A stretch of 64,000 nt of DNA from Thermocrinis jamiesonii (GTDB taxonomy: Bacteria > Aquificota > Aquificia > Aquificales > Aquificaceae), in contig NZ_JNIE01000002.1 in NCBI RefSeq assembly GCF_000702425.1, positions 124,001 to 188,000 of the forward strand, read 5' to 3'. This document shows positions 34,201 through 42,289 of this stretch, in pieces. The notes beneath the pieces were generated by a model. That model worked only from the letters and a program-made list of their open reading frames with translations, made no database searches and was not told the origin of the DNA. How positions within the stretch are numbered: the first letter of the stretch is position 1; the number at the start of each line of letters is the position of its first letter. The position numbers and the translations under genes were made by a program.

Positions 34201-34558
34201 CCTAGATACTGTTATGAATACGTTTATATACGATATTTCAACTTACAGCTACAATTATATTTTGGGGATTTTGAACTCAAGATTAGCAGAGTGGTTTTAT
34301 TACTGGTTTGTATACAACCGTGCCATAAGAACAATGCATTTTGATGAGTATTACATAGGGAAATTACCCGTAAAGAAAGTGAACTTTAAAAATTTTGAAA
34401 TAATTAAGACCTTGGAAAGCTTGGTTGATCAAATCCTCTCCATCAAAAAACAAAACCCAGACGAAGACACAAGCCATTTAGAAAAGCAAATAGACCAGCT
34501 TGTTTATAAGCTTTACGATTTAACAGAGGAAGAGATAAAAATAATAGAAAGCTCTTAG
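31247..34558 (+). CDS. Large Eco57I-like N6-adenine DNA methyltransferase
   Basis: A 1103-residue protein of the Eco57I/type IIG-like methylase class. The N-terminal 200 residues form a separate domain of unknown function; a nuclease there cannot be excluded, but no PD-ExK was clear. Residues 420-760 are the methylase: GSYYTPREIVDYMVDESL, motif I DPACGSGAF (498-506), GVDIQPIAVQISKLRFF, and motif IV NPPH (739-742). The last 350 residues, with LGILNSRLAEWFYYW, are probably the target-recognition region. This 3' part is strikingly AT-rich compared with the window (15-18 G+C per 60 bases in lines 33541, 33601, 34141 and 34201 counted by hand). The gene is translationally coupled to the helicase. 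Confidence 0.88.
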   Translation: MSGKELAKNLAFDFSLEKLRDFFFHKGFTVKDRETFIELSGSNGEIVESIKLVATKDLEDTRSFSIYAIKLNQDITERSSKKRQFQIAKDVLKAESLSAGIFVFYTDEKKPFRFSLVFKESYGTKAEYSPYKRYTYYVSPHLTNKTFIDQVGNADFSSLKSVKSAFSVSPVTKEFYKEIQNWYFWAMDKVWFPEDYKHSEDPQKDEEIRIATNLIRLITRLMFVWFLKEKGLVPEDLFDKEKLKRMVKDFGKGNNYYNAILQNLFFAVLNQKIEDRRFAKDDGFFANRNEYGVKTLLRYKDKFLISEEEVLELFGQIPFINGGLFDCLDKEDENGRVIYVDGFSRNPEKQAKVPDYLFFQEKEERVDLSKYGLGKREPVRGLIEILKSYNFTVDEATPIDQEIALDPEMLGKVFENLLAAYVPETAETARKATGSYYTPREIVDYMVDESLKEYFKTHSKLTEEQIEKLLSYTEDAPELTEDQRHEIIELIDRLKVLDPACGSGAFPMGILHKLVHILQKIDPNNELWYETQYQRAIKESEEAFKKLELDKSEREEILKEINESFDESLNYPDYARKLYLIENCIYGVDIQPIAVQISKLRFFISLLIDQKVDKSKENFGIRPLPNLETNFVAANTLIGLERNNHIWRTQEIKDLEEQIKRVRHRYFNAKTRKQKLELQKKDKELREKLKEKLEKAKLPAETAEKIAKFDPYDQNASSDWFDPEWMFGVTDGFDIVIGNPPHGARIEDYKMRILGKFKFYETRKNSASLFIEQGFHLLKELGVLSFIIPKSFTYVKSWEKPRVFSVFHNRLLSVIDVSKAFENVKLEQVIVICKKEKINEDYFFKTGDYWGDSVNYITLSNTNLIKKLGIIPVYIDELKFAIYNKIIKDTVLLNQISYTCRGLPFQKYITPDGDIEVIRGDNIGKFTIYGDIKKISIPKMDEQNKKKLNLLRKQKIISQNIVAHAMKPFDRIIIIATFDNIGYLTLDTVMNTFIYDISTYSYNYILGILNSRLAEWFYYWFVYNRAIRTMHFDEYYIGKLPVKKVNFKNFEIIKTLESLVDQILSIKKQNPDEDTSHLEKQIDQLVYKLYDLTEEEIKIIESS

Positions 34559-34580
34559 CTGAAGAATTAAAATACAGTCT

Positions 34581-34709
34581 ATGAAAAGGAAGTATGCCCA
34601 ACCCCCATTTGAAGAAGCCTTAGTTGAGAATTTTACAAAAGAATGGAGCAAGCATGTTCATTTCCAAATGAGTTTATCATCCAAAACACTTCAAAAACAC
34701 CGCACCTAA
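34581..34709 (+). pseudogene. 42-codon remnant ORF after the methylase
   Basis: ATG 34581 opens a 42-residue frame (MKRKYAQPPFEEALVENFTK and on) that ends inside the convergent glgB gene. The start resembles the N-terminus of the sporadically distributed TIGR04255 family (YxNPPxxEALxEF). After that match the frame decays quickly. It may be the stump of a third accessory gene cut off at the boundary with glgB. Similarity is short and the call is weak. Confidence 0.3.
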
Positions 34710-36557
34710 AGGTGGTAAGGTTAAGCTTAAAGAGTATGGTCTTCCGTGAAAAGGCACAGCTTCAGCTTTTGCCCTTCCCATGTTTCCTATGTTTGCACCA
34801 CCGTAAAGCTCAGAATCTGAGTTGAAGATCTCTATCCATGCTCCTTTCTTTGGCACTCCAACCCGATAGTTATACCTTGGCACTGGGGTAAAGTTGCAAA
34901 CTACCAAAATAGTCTCGCCATCCTTTGATTTTCTCAAAAAGCTTATTATACTTTGCTCGTAGTCTGAAAAATCTACCCATTCAAAGCCTTGAGGGTCGCA
35001 GTCCAGCTCATGCAAAGCCTTTTCTCTGCGGTATATGTGATTTAGATCCTTTACAAGCCTTTGGATTCCTTGATGGGGTGCATACTCCAAAAGATGCCAG
35101 TCCAAGCTGTTGTTGTGGTCCCACTCCTTCCACTGTCCAAACTCTCCGCCCATAAACAGAAGCTTCTTCCCAGGGAAAGCATACATATAAGAGAGCAAAA
35201 GTCTTAAGTTGGCAAACTTTTGCCAATCGTCTTTTGGCATTTTGTTAAGCAAAGAGCCTTTGCCATGCACCACTTCGTCATGAGAAAGTGGAAGGATAAA
35301 GTTTTCGTAAAAGGCATACCATACGCTAAAGGTTAGCTTATCATGATGGTATTTTCTATAGATCGGATCCTTTGAAAAGTAAAAGAGAATATCGTTCATC
35401 CATCCCATGTTCCACTTGTAGCCAAAGCCAAGTCCCCCTACGTAAGTGGGTCTGCTTACCATAGGCCAGGCAGTAGATTCCTCCGCTATGGTGTGAATGT
35501 CTGGAAAGTCCCCGTAAAGGGTTTCGTTGAGTTTTCTCAAAAACTCTATGGCTTCCAAGTTTTCTTTACCGCCGTAGATGTTTGGGACCCACTCAGATCG
35601 GGAATAGTCCAAGTAAAGCATAGACGCAACCGCATCTACTCTTAGCCCATCTGCATGATAAACATCTATCCAAAAGTGAGCAGAGCTCAAAAGGAAAGAC
35701 CTGACTTCTGGCTTGCCATAATCAAAGACAAAGCTGTTCCAGTCTGGGTGCCACCTTTTTCTCCAGTCTTCGTATTCATAAAGATGGGTGCCGTCAAAGT
35801 ATGCAAGTCCGTGTTCGTCTGTGGGAAAGTGGGAAGGGACCCAATCTAAGATCACCCCTATGCCCCTTTGGTGCAGGCTATCTATAAGATACATAAAGTC
35901 CTGGGGTGTGCCATACCTTGAGGTGGGAGCAAAGTAGTTGGTAATCTGATATCCCCAAGAACCATAAAAGGGATGTTCCATCACAGGCAAAAACTCCACA
36001 TGAGTAAATCCCATTTCTTCCACATACTTTCCAAGCCAATCGGCCATTTCTCGGTATTGAAGGAACCTGTTTTGATCCTCTGGCACCCTCCTCCAAGAGC
36101 CTAAATGCACCTCGTAGATGCTCACAGGAGCATGATAATCAATGCGTTTTCCCCTTTCCCTCATCCAAGCTTCATCTTGCCAATGATAGCTCAGGTCCCA
36201 AACTATGGACGCATTACCCGGTGGCTGTTCGCAAAAGAAGGCAAAAGGGTCTGACTTTTCTCTTCCCACACCATCTGCACCAACCACAAAGTATTTATAC
36301 TTGCAACCCTTCCAAACACCGGGAACAAAGGTTTCCCATATGCCAGAAGGGTCCTTTCTTTTTGTCAACGGATGGGAAAACTTGTTCCAGTCGTTAAAGT
36401 CTCCGAAAACAAATACTTCCTTAGCGTTTGGAGCCCAAACAGCAAAATGGCATCCCCCTTCCACAAGGTGGGCGCCAAGCTTTCTGTAAAGCCTCGTGTG
36501 CGTGCCTTCTTTAAACAGATAAACATCATAATCCGTTATAGGTGAGTAAAACTCCAT
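34677..36557 (-). CDS. glgB: 1,4-alpha-glucan branching enzyme
   Basis: GH13 glycogen-branching enzyme, 626 residues: an N-terminal CBM48 domain ([19 protein letters not shown]), the central barrel and a C-terminal beta domain. The catalytic nucleophile is in [12 protein letters not shown], the acid/base in IAEESTAWP, the third acidic residue in [11 protein letters not shown]. It makes alpha-1,6 branches in glycogen. The start overlaps the ilvD stop by one base (TAATG). A GH57 enzyme at 61459 may act in the same storage pathway. Confidence 0.96.
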   Translation of the reverse strand: MEFYSPITDYDVYLFKEGTHTRLYRKLGAHLVEGGCHFAVWAPNAKEVFVFGDFNDWNKFSHPLTKRKDPSGIWETFVPGVWKGCKYKYFVVGADGVGREKSDPFAFFCEQPPGNASIVWDLSYHWQDEAWMRERGKRIDYHAPVSIYEVHLGSWRRVPEDQNRFLQYREMADWLGKYVEEMGFTHVEFLPVMEHPFYGSWGYQITNYFAPTSRYGTPQDFMYLIDSLHQRGIGVILDWVPSHFPTDEHGLAYFDGTHLYEYEDWRKRWHPDWNSFVFDYGKPEVRSFLLSSAHFWIDVYHADGLRVDAVASMLYLDYSRSEWVPNIYGGKENLEAIEFLRKLNETLYGDFPDIHTIAEESTAWPMVSRPTYVGGLGFGYKWNMGWMNDILFYFSKDPIYRKYHHDKLTFSVWYAFYENFILPLSHDEVVHGKGSLLNKMPKDDWQKFANLRLLLSYMYAFPGKKLLFMGGEFGQWKEWDHNNSLDWHLLEYAPHQGIQRLVKDLNHIYRREKALHELDCDPQGFEWVDFSDYEQSIISFLRKSKDGETILVVCNFTPVPRYNYRVGVPKKGAWIEIFNSDSELYGGANIGNMGRAKAEAVPFHGRPYSLSLTLPPLGAVFLKCFG

Positions 36558-38224
36558 TAAGCCAAAAGGACTGCTCCCTTAGAAGCGCTTTGGACAAACT
36601 TTACGTATCTTCTTAACCACCTACTTTTTATTTCTTTCTCCTTTGGTTTGAAGCTTTCCATCCTTCTTTTAAACTCTTCCTCCGATATCAAAAGCTCAAT
36701 CCTTCTGTTTGGTATGTCTATAAGTATCTCGTCTCCGTCTTGGACTATGCCTATGGGACCTCCTGCGGCAGCCTCTGGTGAGATATGTCCCACACATGCT
36801 CCCCTCGTTCCACCGGAAAACCTTCCGTCTGTGATCAAAGCGACTTTGTCTCCCAAGCCCATACCCATGATGGCGGATGTGGGAGAGAGCATCTCCCTCA
36901 TACCCGGACCACCCTTCGGACCTTCATACCTTATAACTACCACATGTCCCGGTTGAACTTTACCAGACATAATACCTTCTACCGCTTCCTCTTCTGAGTC
37001 AAAGCATATGGCTTTACCCTTAAAAACGAGCATCTTTTCATCTACGCCCGCAGTTTTCACCACGCTACCCTCTGGAGCAAGGTTGCCAAACAAAACCGCC
37101 AAGCCTCCATCCTTTGAGTAGGGATTCTCTATCCTTCTTACCACTTCGCCATCCGCATCTGGAGCAGAATCTGCTATTTCCCTTAAGGTCTTTCCGCTAA
37201 CTGTAAGCTTGTCCGGATAGGGCAGGTATCCACCCCTTATCATCTCTTTAAGGATCGTCGGTATGCCTCCCACACTGTCCAAGTCCTGAATGTGATAATG
37301 AGATGAGGGTGAGATCTTACAAAGGGTTGGCGTTCTCTTTGAGATCTCGTTTATCCTGTTTAGGTCGTAATCTATCCCTGCTTCGTTGGCTATTGCCAAA
37401 AGGTGCAAAACTGTGTTGGTAGAACCACCCATGGCAATATCTACCGCAAAGGCATTGTCAAAGGCTTCTATGGTAAGAATGTCTCTGGGCCTTATGTCTT
37501 CTTTCAAAAGCTCCATTATCCTTCTTGCTGCTTTTCTTGCCAAAAGCTCCCTTCTTGGATCCACCGCCGGTATGGTGCCGTTTCCCGGAAGAGCAAGACC
37601 TAAAACTTCTGTAATACAGTTCATAGAGTTGGCAGTGAACATCCCAGAACAACTGCCACAGGTGGGACAGGCAGACTGCTCTATGAGTTTTAGTTGTCCC
37701 TCGTTTATTTTTCCAGCCTTGAGCTGTCCTATACCTTCAAAAACACTTATCAGATCCACCTTTTTTCCGTTTAGCTCTCCCGCCAGCATGGGACCACCGC
37801 TTATGAAGATGGTAGGAATGTTTAACCTGACCGCAGCCATGAGCATACCAGGCACTATCTTATCGCAGTTTGGTATGCAAATTAGTGCATCAAGCTGGTG
37901 GGCTTCTACTACAGTCTCTATACAGTCCGCTATGAGTTCCCTTGAGGGCAAAGAGTAGTGCATACCGTAATGCCCCATTGCAATACCATCATCCACTCCT
38001 ATGACGTTAAACTCTATTGGCACACCACCCGCTTTGCGTACCTCCTCTTTTATAGGTTCCACAAACTCCCTAAGATGCACATGTCCTGGGATTATGTCTA
38101 TGTAGGAGTTGGCTATGCCTATAAGTGGTTTATCAAAGTCTTCATCTGTTAGCCCACAGGCCCTCAAAAGTGCCCTATGCGGTGCCCTTTCTACCCCTTT
38201 CTTTATAGCATCGCTTCTTAGCAT
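36557..38224 (-). CDS. ilvD: Dihydroxy-acid dehydratase
   Basis: Fe-S dehydratase of the isoleucine/valine pathway, 555 residues, normal length. Cluster ligands lie in [10 protein letters not shown] and [17 protein letters not shown]; the C-terminal [20 protein letters not shown] is also diagnostic. The ATG at 38224 is chosen because [20 protein letters not shown] is the usual N-terminus; the frame continues upstream into the decayed transposon, but those residues are not IlvD-like. It is the first gene of a two-gene unit with glgB. Confidence 0.95.
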   Translation of the reverse strand: MLRSDAIKKGVERAPHRALLRACGLTDEDFDKPLIGIANSYIDIIPGHVHLREFVEPIKEEVRKAGGVPIEFNVIGVDDGIAMGHYGMHYSLPSRELIADCIETVVEAHQLDALICIPNCDKIVPGMLMAAVRLNIPTIFISGGPMLAGELNGKKVDLISVFEGIGQLKAGKINEGQLKLIEQSACPTCGSCSGMFTANSMNCITEVLGLALPGNGTIPAVDPRRELLARKAARRIMELLKEDIRPRDILTIEAFDNAFAVDIAMGGSTNTVLHLLAIANEAGIDYDLNRINEISKRTPTLCKISPSSHYHIQDLDSVGGIPTILKEMIRGGYLPYPDKLTVSGKTLREIADSAPDADGEVVRRIENPYSKDGGLAVLFGNLAPEGSVVKTAGVDEKMLVFKGKAICFDSEEEAVEGIMSGKVQPGHVVVIRYEGPKGGPGMREMLSPTSAIMGMGLGDKVALITDGRFSGGTRGACVGHISPEAAAGGPIGIVQDGDEILIDIPNRRIELLISEEEFKRRMESFKPKEKEIKSRWLRRYVKFVQSASKGAVLLA

Positions 38225-38267
38225 AAAGGATAGTATAAACAAAGCAACAATTGTGTCAAGAAGTTGG

Positions 38268-38287
38268 GAGGTTGTTCGAAAATCCCT
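38268..38287 (-). repeat. Inverted repeat arm (left)
   Basis: Read on the minus strand this is AGGGATTTTCGAACAACCTC. It matches the right arm at 38683-38702 at 17 of 20 positions without gaps, in opposite orientation, enclosing the TnpB remnant. Confidence 0.55.
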
Positions 38288-38439
38288 TATCGGGACGTCC
38301 CCCCAATCTCTAAGGGAACTAACCTTCTCCTCATCCTGTCCCACAGGGCTTCCACAAGCACAAGCGGAAGAGGAGAAAGGTCCCTTGGTAGAACCTTTCT
38401 AAGAACAGGGAAGAGGAGGGCGGACTTCAGAACTTGCCA
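38287..38439 (-). pseudogene. Possible C-terminal TnpB fragment
   Basis: An open 50-codon frame reading WQVLKSALLF onward to [13 protein letters not shown] and a TAA. It begins where the N-terminal TnpB frame ends, in a different frame, and ends at the left inverted repeat. Position and orientation suggest it is the 3' end of the same transposase gene after an internal deletion. No zinc-finger or RuvC residues remain, so the assignment is weak. Confidence 0.3.
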
Positions 38440-38648
38440 AGCATTTTGTAGATAGCAGAGTCTATGTATCTGGTAGGTAGGTCAGGAAAAAGTTGTCTTA
38501 GCTTTTGGTATATTTGGTTATGGGAGTTTTTGGTTTTTAGCAGTTTATAAGCTGATCTTATGACAGATGATTGCTTACGCATTAATTCCAAAAGCTTTTT
38601 TCTGTCGGAACTATCCAATTGAATTTTGAACTGCACGCTTACATACAT
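38427..38648 (-). pseudogene. tnpB: N-terminal fragment of a TnpB/OrfB (IS605-family) protein
   Basis: About 73 residues from ATG 38648 (the frame is open back to 38675): MYVSVQFKIQLDSSDRKKLL, then the LMRKQSSVIRSAYKLL helix and LPTRYIDSAIYKM, the typical opening of TnpB proteins. A full TnpB is about 350-420 residues, so more than 80 percent, including the RuvC nuclease core, is gone. Translation stops at 38427. Confidence 0.6.
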
Positions 38649-38682
38649 CAGGTTCTTATTATAACTACTCAGCACTGCCTGA

Positions 38683-38702
38683 AGGATTTTTCGAACAGCC
38701 TC
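38683..38702 (+). repeat. Inverted repeat arm (right)
   Basis: AGGATTTTTCGAACAGCCTC on the plus strand, 17/20 identical to the reverse complement of 38268-38287. It lies about 35 bases upstream of the TnpB start, where a left end of such an element would be expected. Confidence 0.55.
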
Positions 38703-38789
38703 GCAGTTTGAGGACTTATAACATTGCCTTATAAGGATATAATCAAAAACTTATACTCCTTTGTCATATAAGCTTTAAACTCATTTTAA

Positions 38790-41600
38790 ATGGAGATACT
38801 TAAGAGGCTTTTAGGTAGTAAAGAGAAACAGAGGAGAGAAACTTACGAAATACAGTCTTCAAAGGGTGTGCTAAGGCTTTGGTTGGAGGAGGACCTTCAG
38901 CGAGATCCCGATACAAAAGTAGAGGAATTTTGGATAGAAACCATAGGTGTTTCCGAAGATGCCCTATGGCTTTTAGTAGGAAGGAGGTATGGTATCCTCC
39001 AGTTTTACGATTGGAAAGGTAGATTTCATAGACTACCAGCACGCCCACCTGCACAGGTTGTTTCGGAAATACTGTTCAAAGAAGGCTTTTTAGCTTTGCT
39101 TACACCACCTTACTTGGTGGTATATCGCATGGAAGACCCGAATAATCCCGGTATGTGGAAAAGTTTTAAACTTTCACAGGAGGGGATAAGGCCCTCCGCA
39201 GGATTGGACCTAAAAAGGGGTATCTTAGCCTTTGGTGTGGTGGGTAATAAGGTTTATACCATAGACATCGCAAATGACCTATCTCTTAAAACGGTGGAAT
39301 TTAAGAGTGTATTTTCTTGCTCGGAGGTTGGGGAGATCAAGGGTATAAAGATCTTACCTTCTTTAAAGGTCTTTGTTTCTGGAACAGAAGGATGTGCTAT
39401 ATACAGTATGGGTGGAAGCCTTGTAAAAAAGTTGCCTTATAAGCCCGGAAGGGCCATCTCCCTGCTTGGTTCTAAGCTGGTTTTGGGTGAAGATAACAAG
39501 GTAATTGTGTTGGATGTTAATAAAGAGGAGGAGCTTTTTAAATTGGACGTTCCCATACGGGTTTCGGGCTTAGACGGTGACGAAGAGGGTATGTTTGTCT
39601 TCCTTGCGGATGCCGAGGAAAACAGCTTAGGCATAGTGGATCTTAGCTCCGGACAATACCTACAAACTTTGAAAGGCTTTGGCTATTCAGTGGTGAAGGT
39701 GTCTAAGGACGGCTCTATATACACAAGCAGGGTCTTGGACACAAAGGAAGGCAAACTTTACCAATTGATAAAACTTGGTTCTAACCTTTTGGACTTTATC
39801 TACCCAAAGGAAAGACAAGAAAAGCTCATAAAACAGGCAGAAAAACTCTACAAGGATTTTGTCTCCAGTGTGGAAAAAGCTAAAAGCCTTTCTCAGTTAG
39901 ATGGTTTAAAAGGTCTAAAGGAGCTTTATTCTTTAGATATTCCACTCAGACGGATAAGGGAGCTTGTGCTTCAGGGAGAGGAGCTTTTGAAAAAGCGTAG
40001 GTTAGAGCTTTTTCTGGATGATATACAGCAAAAGCTAAAAAGAGGTGAGGTTTCAAAGAAAGAGCTAAAAGAGGTGGAGGACTGGTTAAACAACGCAGAG
40101 GAAAAAGAAGAGATAGAGATCCTAACAAAGCTGAAAGATCAAATAAATACCAGTTTAAAGAGGATGTTGGCAGATGGTTTGGAAAGATTGAGGCAGTCTT
40201 TTCTGGAGCGAGAGGGTTCAAGCGTTGAAGAGCTGGAAAGCTATCAGGAGGTGAAGGATTTTAGAGACCTTCTGAGCAAGCTACCAAAAGAGCTTCAATT
40301 AGAAGGGGAAAGACTTTTAGAGAAAGCAATTCAGGAACGGATAATATCTTACAGACTAAAAAGGTTCAGGATAGAAAACCTAAGGGACAAGGTACTTTTT
40401 GGTAATGAAGAGTTTCCAAAGTTTGACGGACAAAAGAGAAAGCTGTTGTGGAGACTAAAAACAGAGGATAAGCTCTTTATCAATGGAAAGGTCTTTACAA
40501 AGGTAGTTTTTGAGAGAGAGGATGGTGTGGTGCTTGAACCCAAGCGCTACTCAAACCTTGTCCCCATAGAAGACCTAAGGTCCATGCCAAAGTGGATAAA
40601 AAGCTATCTAAGACACTTAAACGGTTTGTTTTCCTACGAGCCTTATAGGGTTCCCCTCTTTGTGTCTTTTGAAGAAACCCCTTGGTTTGTGCAAAACTTA
40701 GAAAGGTTTGTATCTTTGATAAAAGACCAACTCAGCTTTGGAGAAGGCATTCTCATTTTGGAAGGGGATGCGGGAGTGGGTAAAAACTTTTTGGTGGAGG
40801 TCTTTTCCGCACTTACCAACAGACCCCTTTACATCATCCCGTGCCACTCAAAGATGGAAAAGGAGGACCTAACCTACACCTACGAGTTTGATCCAAAGAG
40901 GGGCACAAAGAGGGTCTTTTCTGAGCTTGTAAAAGCCCTGCAAACGCCAGGAGCGGTCATATACATAGACGAAATAAACACCTTGCCCCCTTCTCTGGTA
41001 AAGCTATTTAATCCACTGTTTGACTACAGGAGGTATCTTACACTGCCCACAGGTGAGGTTATAAAAGCCCGTAGTGACGTGATCCTTGTTGGTGGGATGA
41101 ATCCACAGCACTATCTTGGTGTTTCTGAACTTCCGCAGGACATAAAGTCCCGTGCAGATGTTATGTTTGTGGATTATCCTCCCTTTGAAGATCAAAGGGG
41201 CTTTTTCTATCCAGACGAAGCGATCATACTAAAAGATTATCTTTCATCCCTTTCTGACATAAACAGTGAAGACTTTACTTACCTTTGGTATGCGGTAGTA
41301 AATGGCGTAGAAACAGAAAAAGGAATGGAACTTAAAACTCCAAAAAGAGAACAACAGATATGGCTAATTTTTGAACTTCTAAAGATTGCCAATGCCATAA
41401 GGAAAGCCTACAGAGATTACCAAAGCCAAAAGTCTGAAGAACCTGTGGAGTTCGTGTTCTCCATAAGAGATACGATAAGGTGTGCAAGAAGGTTGGAAAG
41501 GTATGGATCTGCAAAGGCTGTTGTAATAGACACTATACTACCCAAAGTAAGCTCTCCATTGGAAAGGGAAATAATCAGAAACATAGTAGAGAGCGTTTAA
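38790..41600 (+). CDS. Large protein with propeller-like domain, coiled coil and dynein/MoxR-type AAA ATPase
   Basis: A 936-residue soluble protein. Residues 1-330 are beta-rich with repeated hydrophobic strand pairs (WLLVGRRYGILQFYDWKG, KLVLGEDNKVIVLDVNKEEE) and look like a beta-propeller. Residues 335-545 are Glu/Lys/Leu-rich helices, probably coiled coil. Residues 600-936 are an AAA_5-type ATPase: GDAGVGKN (659-666), Walker B VIYIDEINTLPP (D727, E728), sensor 1 GGMNPQ, then the RAD stretch. The Walker A ends in Asn, not Thr/Ser, as in some MoxR-like relatives. I do not recognise the complete architecture. It may remodel a partner protein through the propeller, but no partner is adjacent. 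TATAAT at 38738-38743 is a possible promoter. Confidence 0.7.
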   Translation: MEILKRLLGSKEKQRRETYEIQSSKGVLRLWLEEDLQRDPDTKVEEFWIETIGVSEDALWLLVGRRYGILQFYDWKGRFHRLPARPPAQVVSEILFKEGFLALLTPPYLVVYRMEDPNNPGMWKSFKLSQEGIRPSAGLDLKRGILAFGVVGNKVYTIDIANDLSLKTVEFKSVFSCSEVGEIKGIKILPSLKVFVSGTEGCAIYSMGGSLVKKLPYKPGRAISLLGSKLVLGEDNKVIVLDVNKEEELFKLDVPIRVSGLDGDEEGMFVFLADAEENSLGIVDLSSGQYLQTLKGFGYSVVKVSKDGSIYTSRVLDTKEGKLYQLIKLGSNLLDFIYPKERQEKLIKQAEKLYKDFVSSVEKAKSLSQLDGLKGLKELYSLDIPLRRIRELVLQGEELLKKRRLELFLDDIQQKLKRGEVSKKELKEVEDWLNNAEEKEEIEILTKLKDQINTSLKRMLADGLERLRQSFLEREGSSVEELESYQEVKDFRDLLSKLPKELQLEGERLLEKAIQERIISYRLKRFRIENLRDKVLFGNEEFPKFDGQKRKLLWRLKTEDKLFINGKVFTKVVFEREDGVVLEPKRYSNLVPIEDLRSMPKWIKSYLRHLNGLFSYEPYRVPLFVSFEETPWFVQNLERFVSLIKDQLSFGEGILILEGDAGVGKNFLVEVFSALTNRPLYIIPCHSKMEKEDLTYTYEFDPKRGTKRVFSELVKALQTPGAVIYIDEINTLPPSLVKLFNPLFDYRRYLTLPTGEVIKARSDVILVGGMNPQHYLGVSELPQDIKSRADVMFVDYPPFEDQRGFFYPDEAIILKDYLSSLSDINSEDFTYLWYAVVNGVETEKGMELKTPKREQQIWLIFELLKIANAIRKAYRDYQSQKSEEPVEFVFSIRDTIRCARRLERYGSAKAVVIDTILPKVSSPLEREIIRNIVESV

Positions 41601-42271
41601 TCTCCACATCTAAGGACTACCGCTTCCACCTCAACCACTCCGTCCTTTATCATATCTAATTTTCTTGCTGCACCTTCGGAAAGGTCCAAAACTCTATCTC
41701 CTTTAAAAGGACCTCTGTCTATAATCTTTACTACCACCTCTTTACCGTTCCTGAGATTCTTTACCTTCAGCAGAGTTCCAAGGGGCAGTTCCCTATGGGC
41801 TGCATACATACCCTCTTTGTCAAAGATTATTCCATAAGAGCTTTCTCTTCCATGGTAAGGATGCCCATACCAACTGGCAAGACCTCTTATAACAGGTGGG
41901 CACTCAGTTATACCATCAATCCCACACCTTTCAACCTCCATCCTTGCTCTAAAGGGGCTTTTGCCAAGAAGAGGTTCAAACCTTTCTGGCACACAAACAC
42001 CATCTATATCTTCTTTTCTAAAGACTGCTATGGTTATGCTTTTCCCAGTTTGGTAGCTGTAAATTCTAACCTTACTACCAGCCTGAACTAAGTTACTGTA
42101 AGCTCTTGAGCCAGAACAGTAAAATCCCAAGGTCTCTAACTTTGTAGGACAATATACGCGAAGAGTGTGGTATTTTCCCTGATCATGTTCTCCAATCTTG
42201 CTTTGCTCGGACTTATCCCTTATAACAATAGTGCATCCAGATAGGAAGAAAATTAGCAAGAAAAACAACAC
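41597..42271 (-). CDS. rlpA: RlpA-like septal lytic transglycosylase lipoprotein
   Basis: A 224-residue outer-membrane lipoprotein. The signal peptide ends in a perfect lipobox LSGC (C13). The C-terminal double-psi beta-barrel reads GLASWYGHPYHGRESSYG, then MYAAHRELPLGTLLKVKNL and IIDRGPFKGDRVLDLSEGAA; the Asp in the last motif is the catalytic type for cleaving naked glycan strands at the septum. No SPOR domain follows. The start is GTG at 42271, exactly where TAAAAT upstream would begin transcription, so the mRNA appears leaderless. It converges with the AAA gene (4-base overlap). Confidence 0.88.
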   Translation of the reverse strand: MLFFLLIFFLSGCTIVIRDKSEQSKIGEHDQGKYHTLRVYCPTKLETLGFYCSGSRAYSNLVQAGSKVRIYSYQTGKSITIAVFRKEDIDGVCVPERFEPLLGKSPFRARMEVERCGIDGITECPPVIRGLASWYGHPYHGRESSYGIIFDKEGMYAAHRELPLGTLLKVKNLRNGKEVVVKIIDRGPFKGDRVLDLSEGAARKLDMIKDGVVEVEAVVLRCGD

Positions 42272-42273
42272 AT

Positions 42274-42283
42274 TATAATTTTA
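42274..42283. promoter_or_regulatory. Interlocked divergent -10 elements in the 18-base rlpA/rhomboid gap
   Basis: Rightward TATAAT (42274-42279) predicts a start near 42286, four bases before the rhomboid ATG. Leftward TAAAAT (42283-42278) predicts a start at 42271, the G of the rlpA GTG. Both mRNAs would carry no Shine-Dalgarno. The gap is the smallest divergent one in the window. Confidence 0.5.
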
Positions 42284-42289
42284 TGTTGG

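Larger units (their letters stand above)
38225..38789. mobile_element. Decayed TnpB-type (IS605-like) insertion remnant region
   Basis: This 565-base stretch between ilvD and the AAA gene carries no intact gene. It contains an N-terminal TnpB fragment (38427-38675), a possible C-terminal fragment in another frame (38287-38439), and an inverted repeat pair at 38268-38287 and 38683-38702. Next to the right arm CCTC-GCAGTTT-GAGG (38699-38713) can form a hairpin; inside the left arm GGGACGTCCC is a perfect palindrome. The middle of tnpB is deleted, so the copy cannot move by itself. Confidence 0.5.

Noticed and set aside
27957-34558. Assignment to DISARM, BREX or Mokosh
   Set aside because: DISARM needs drmA/drmB, BREX needs brxC/pglZ, and Mokosh uses an SF1-type RNA helicase; none of these fits the two genes seen.
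37386-37958. Long plus-strand open frame (190 codons) opposite ilvD
   Set aside because: Exact antisense shadow of a fully recognisable IlvD; no start signal and no recognisable motif.
38109-38455. Plus-strand frames across the ilvD 5' end and the TnpB remnant
   Set aside because: They cross a gene start and a decayed element; no similarity was recognised.
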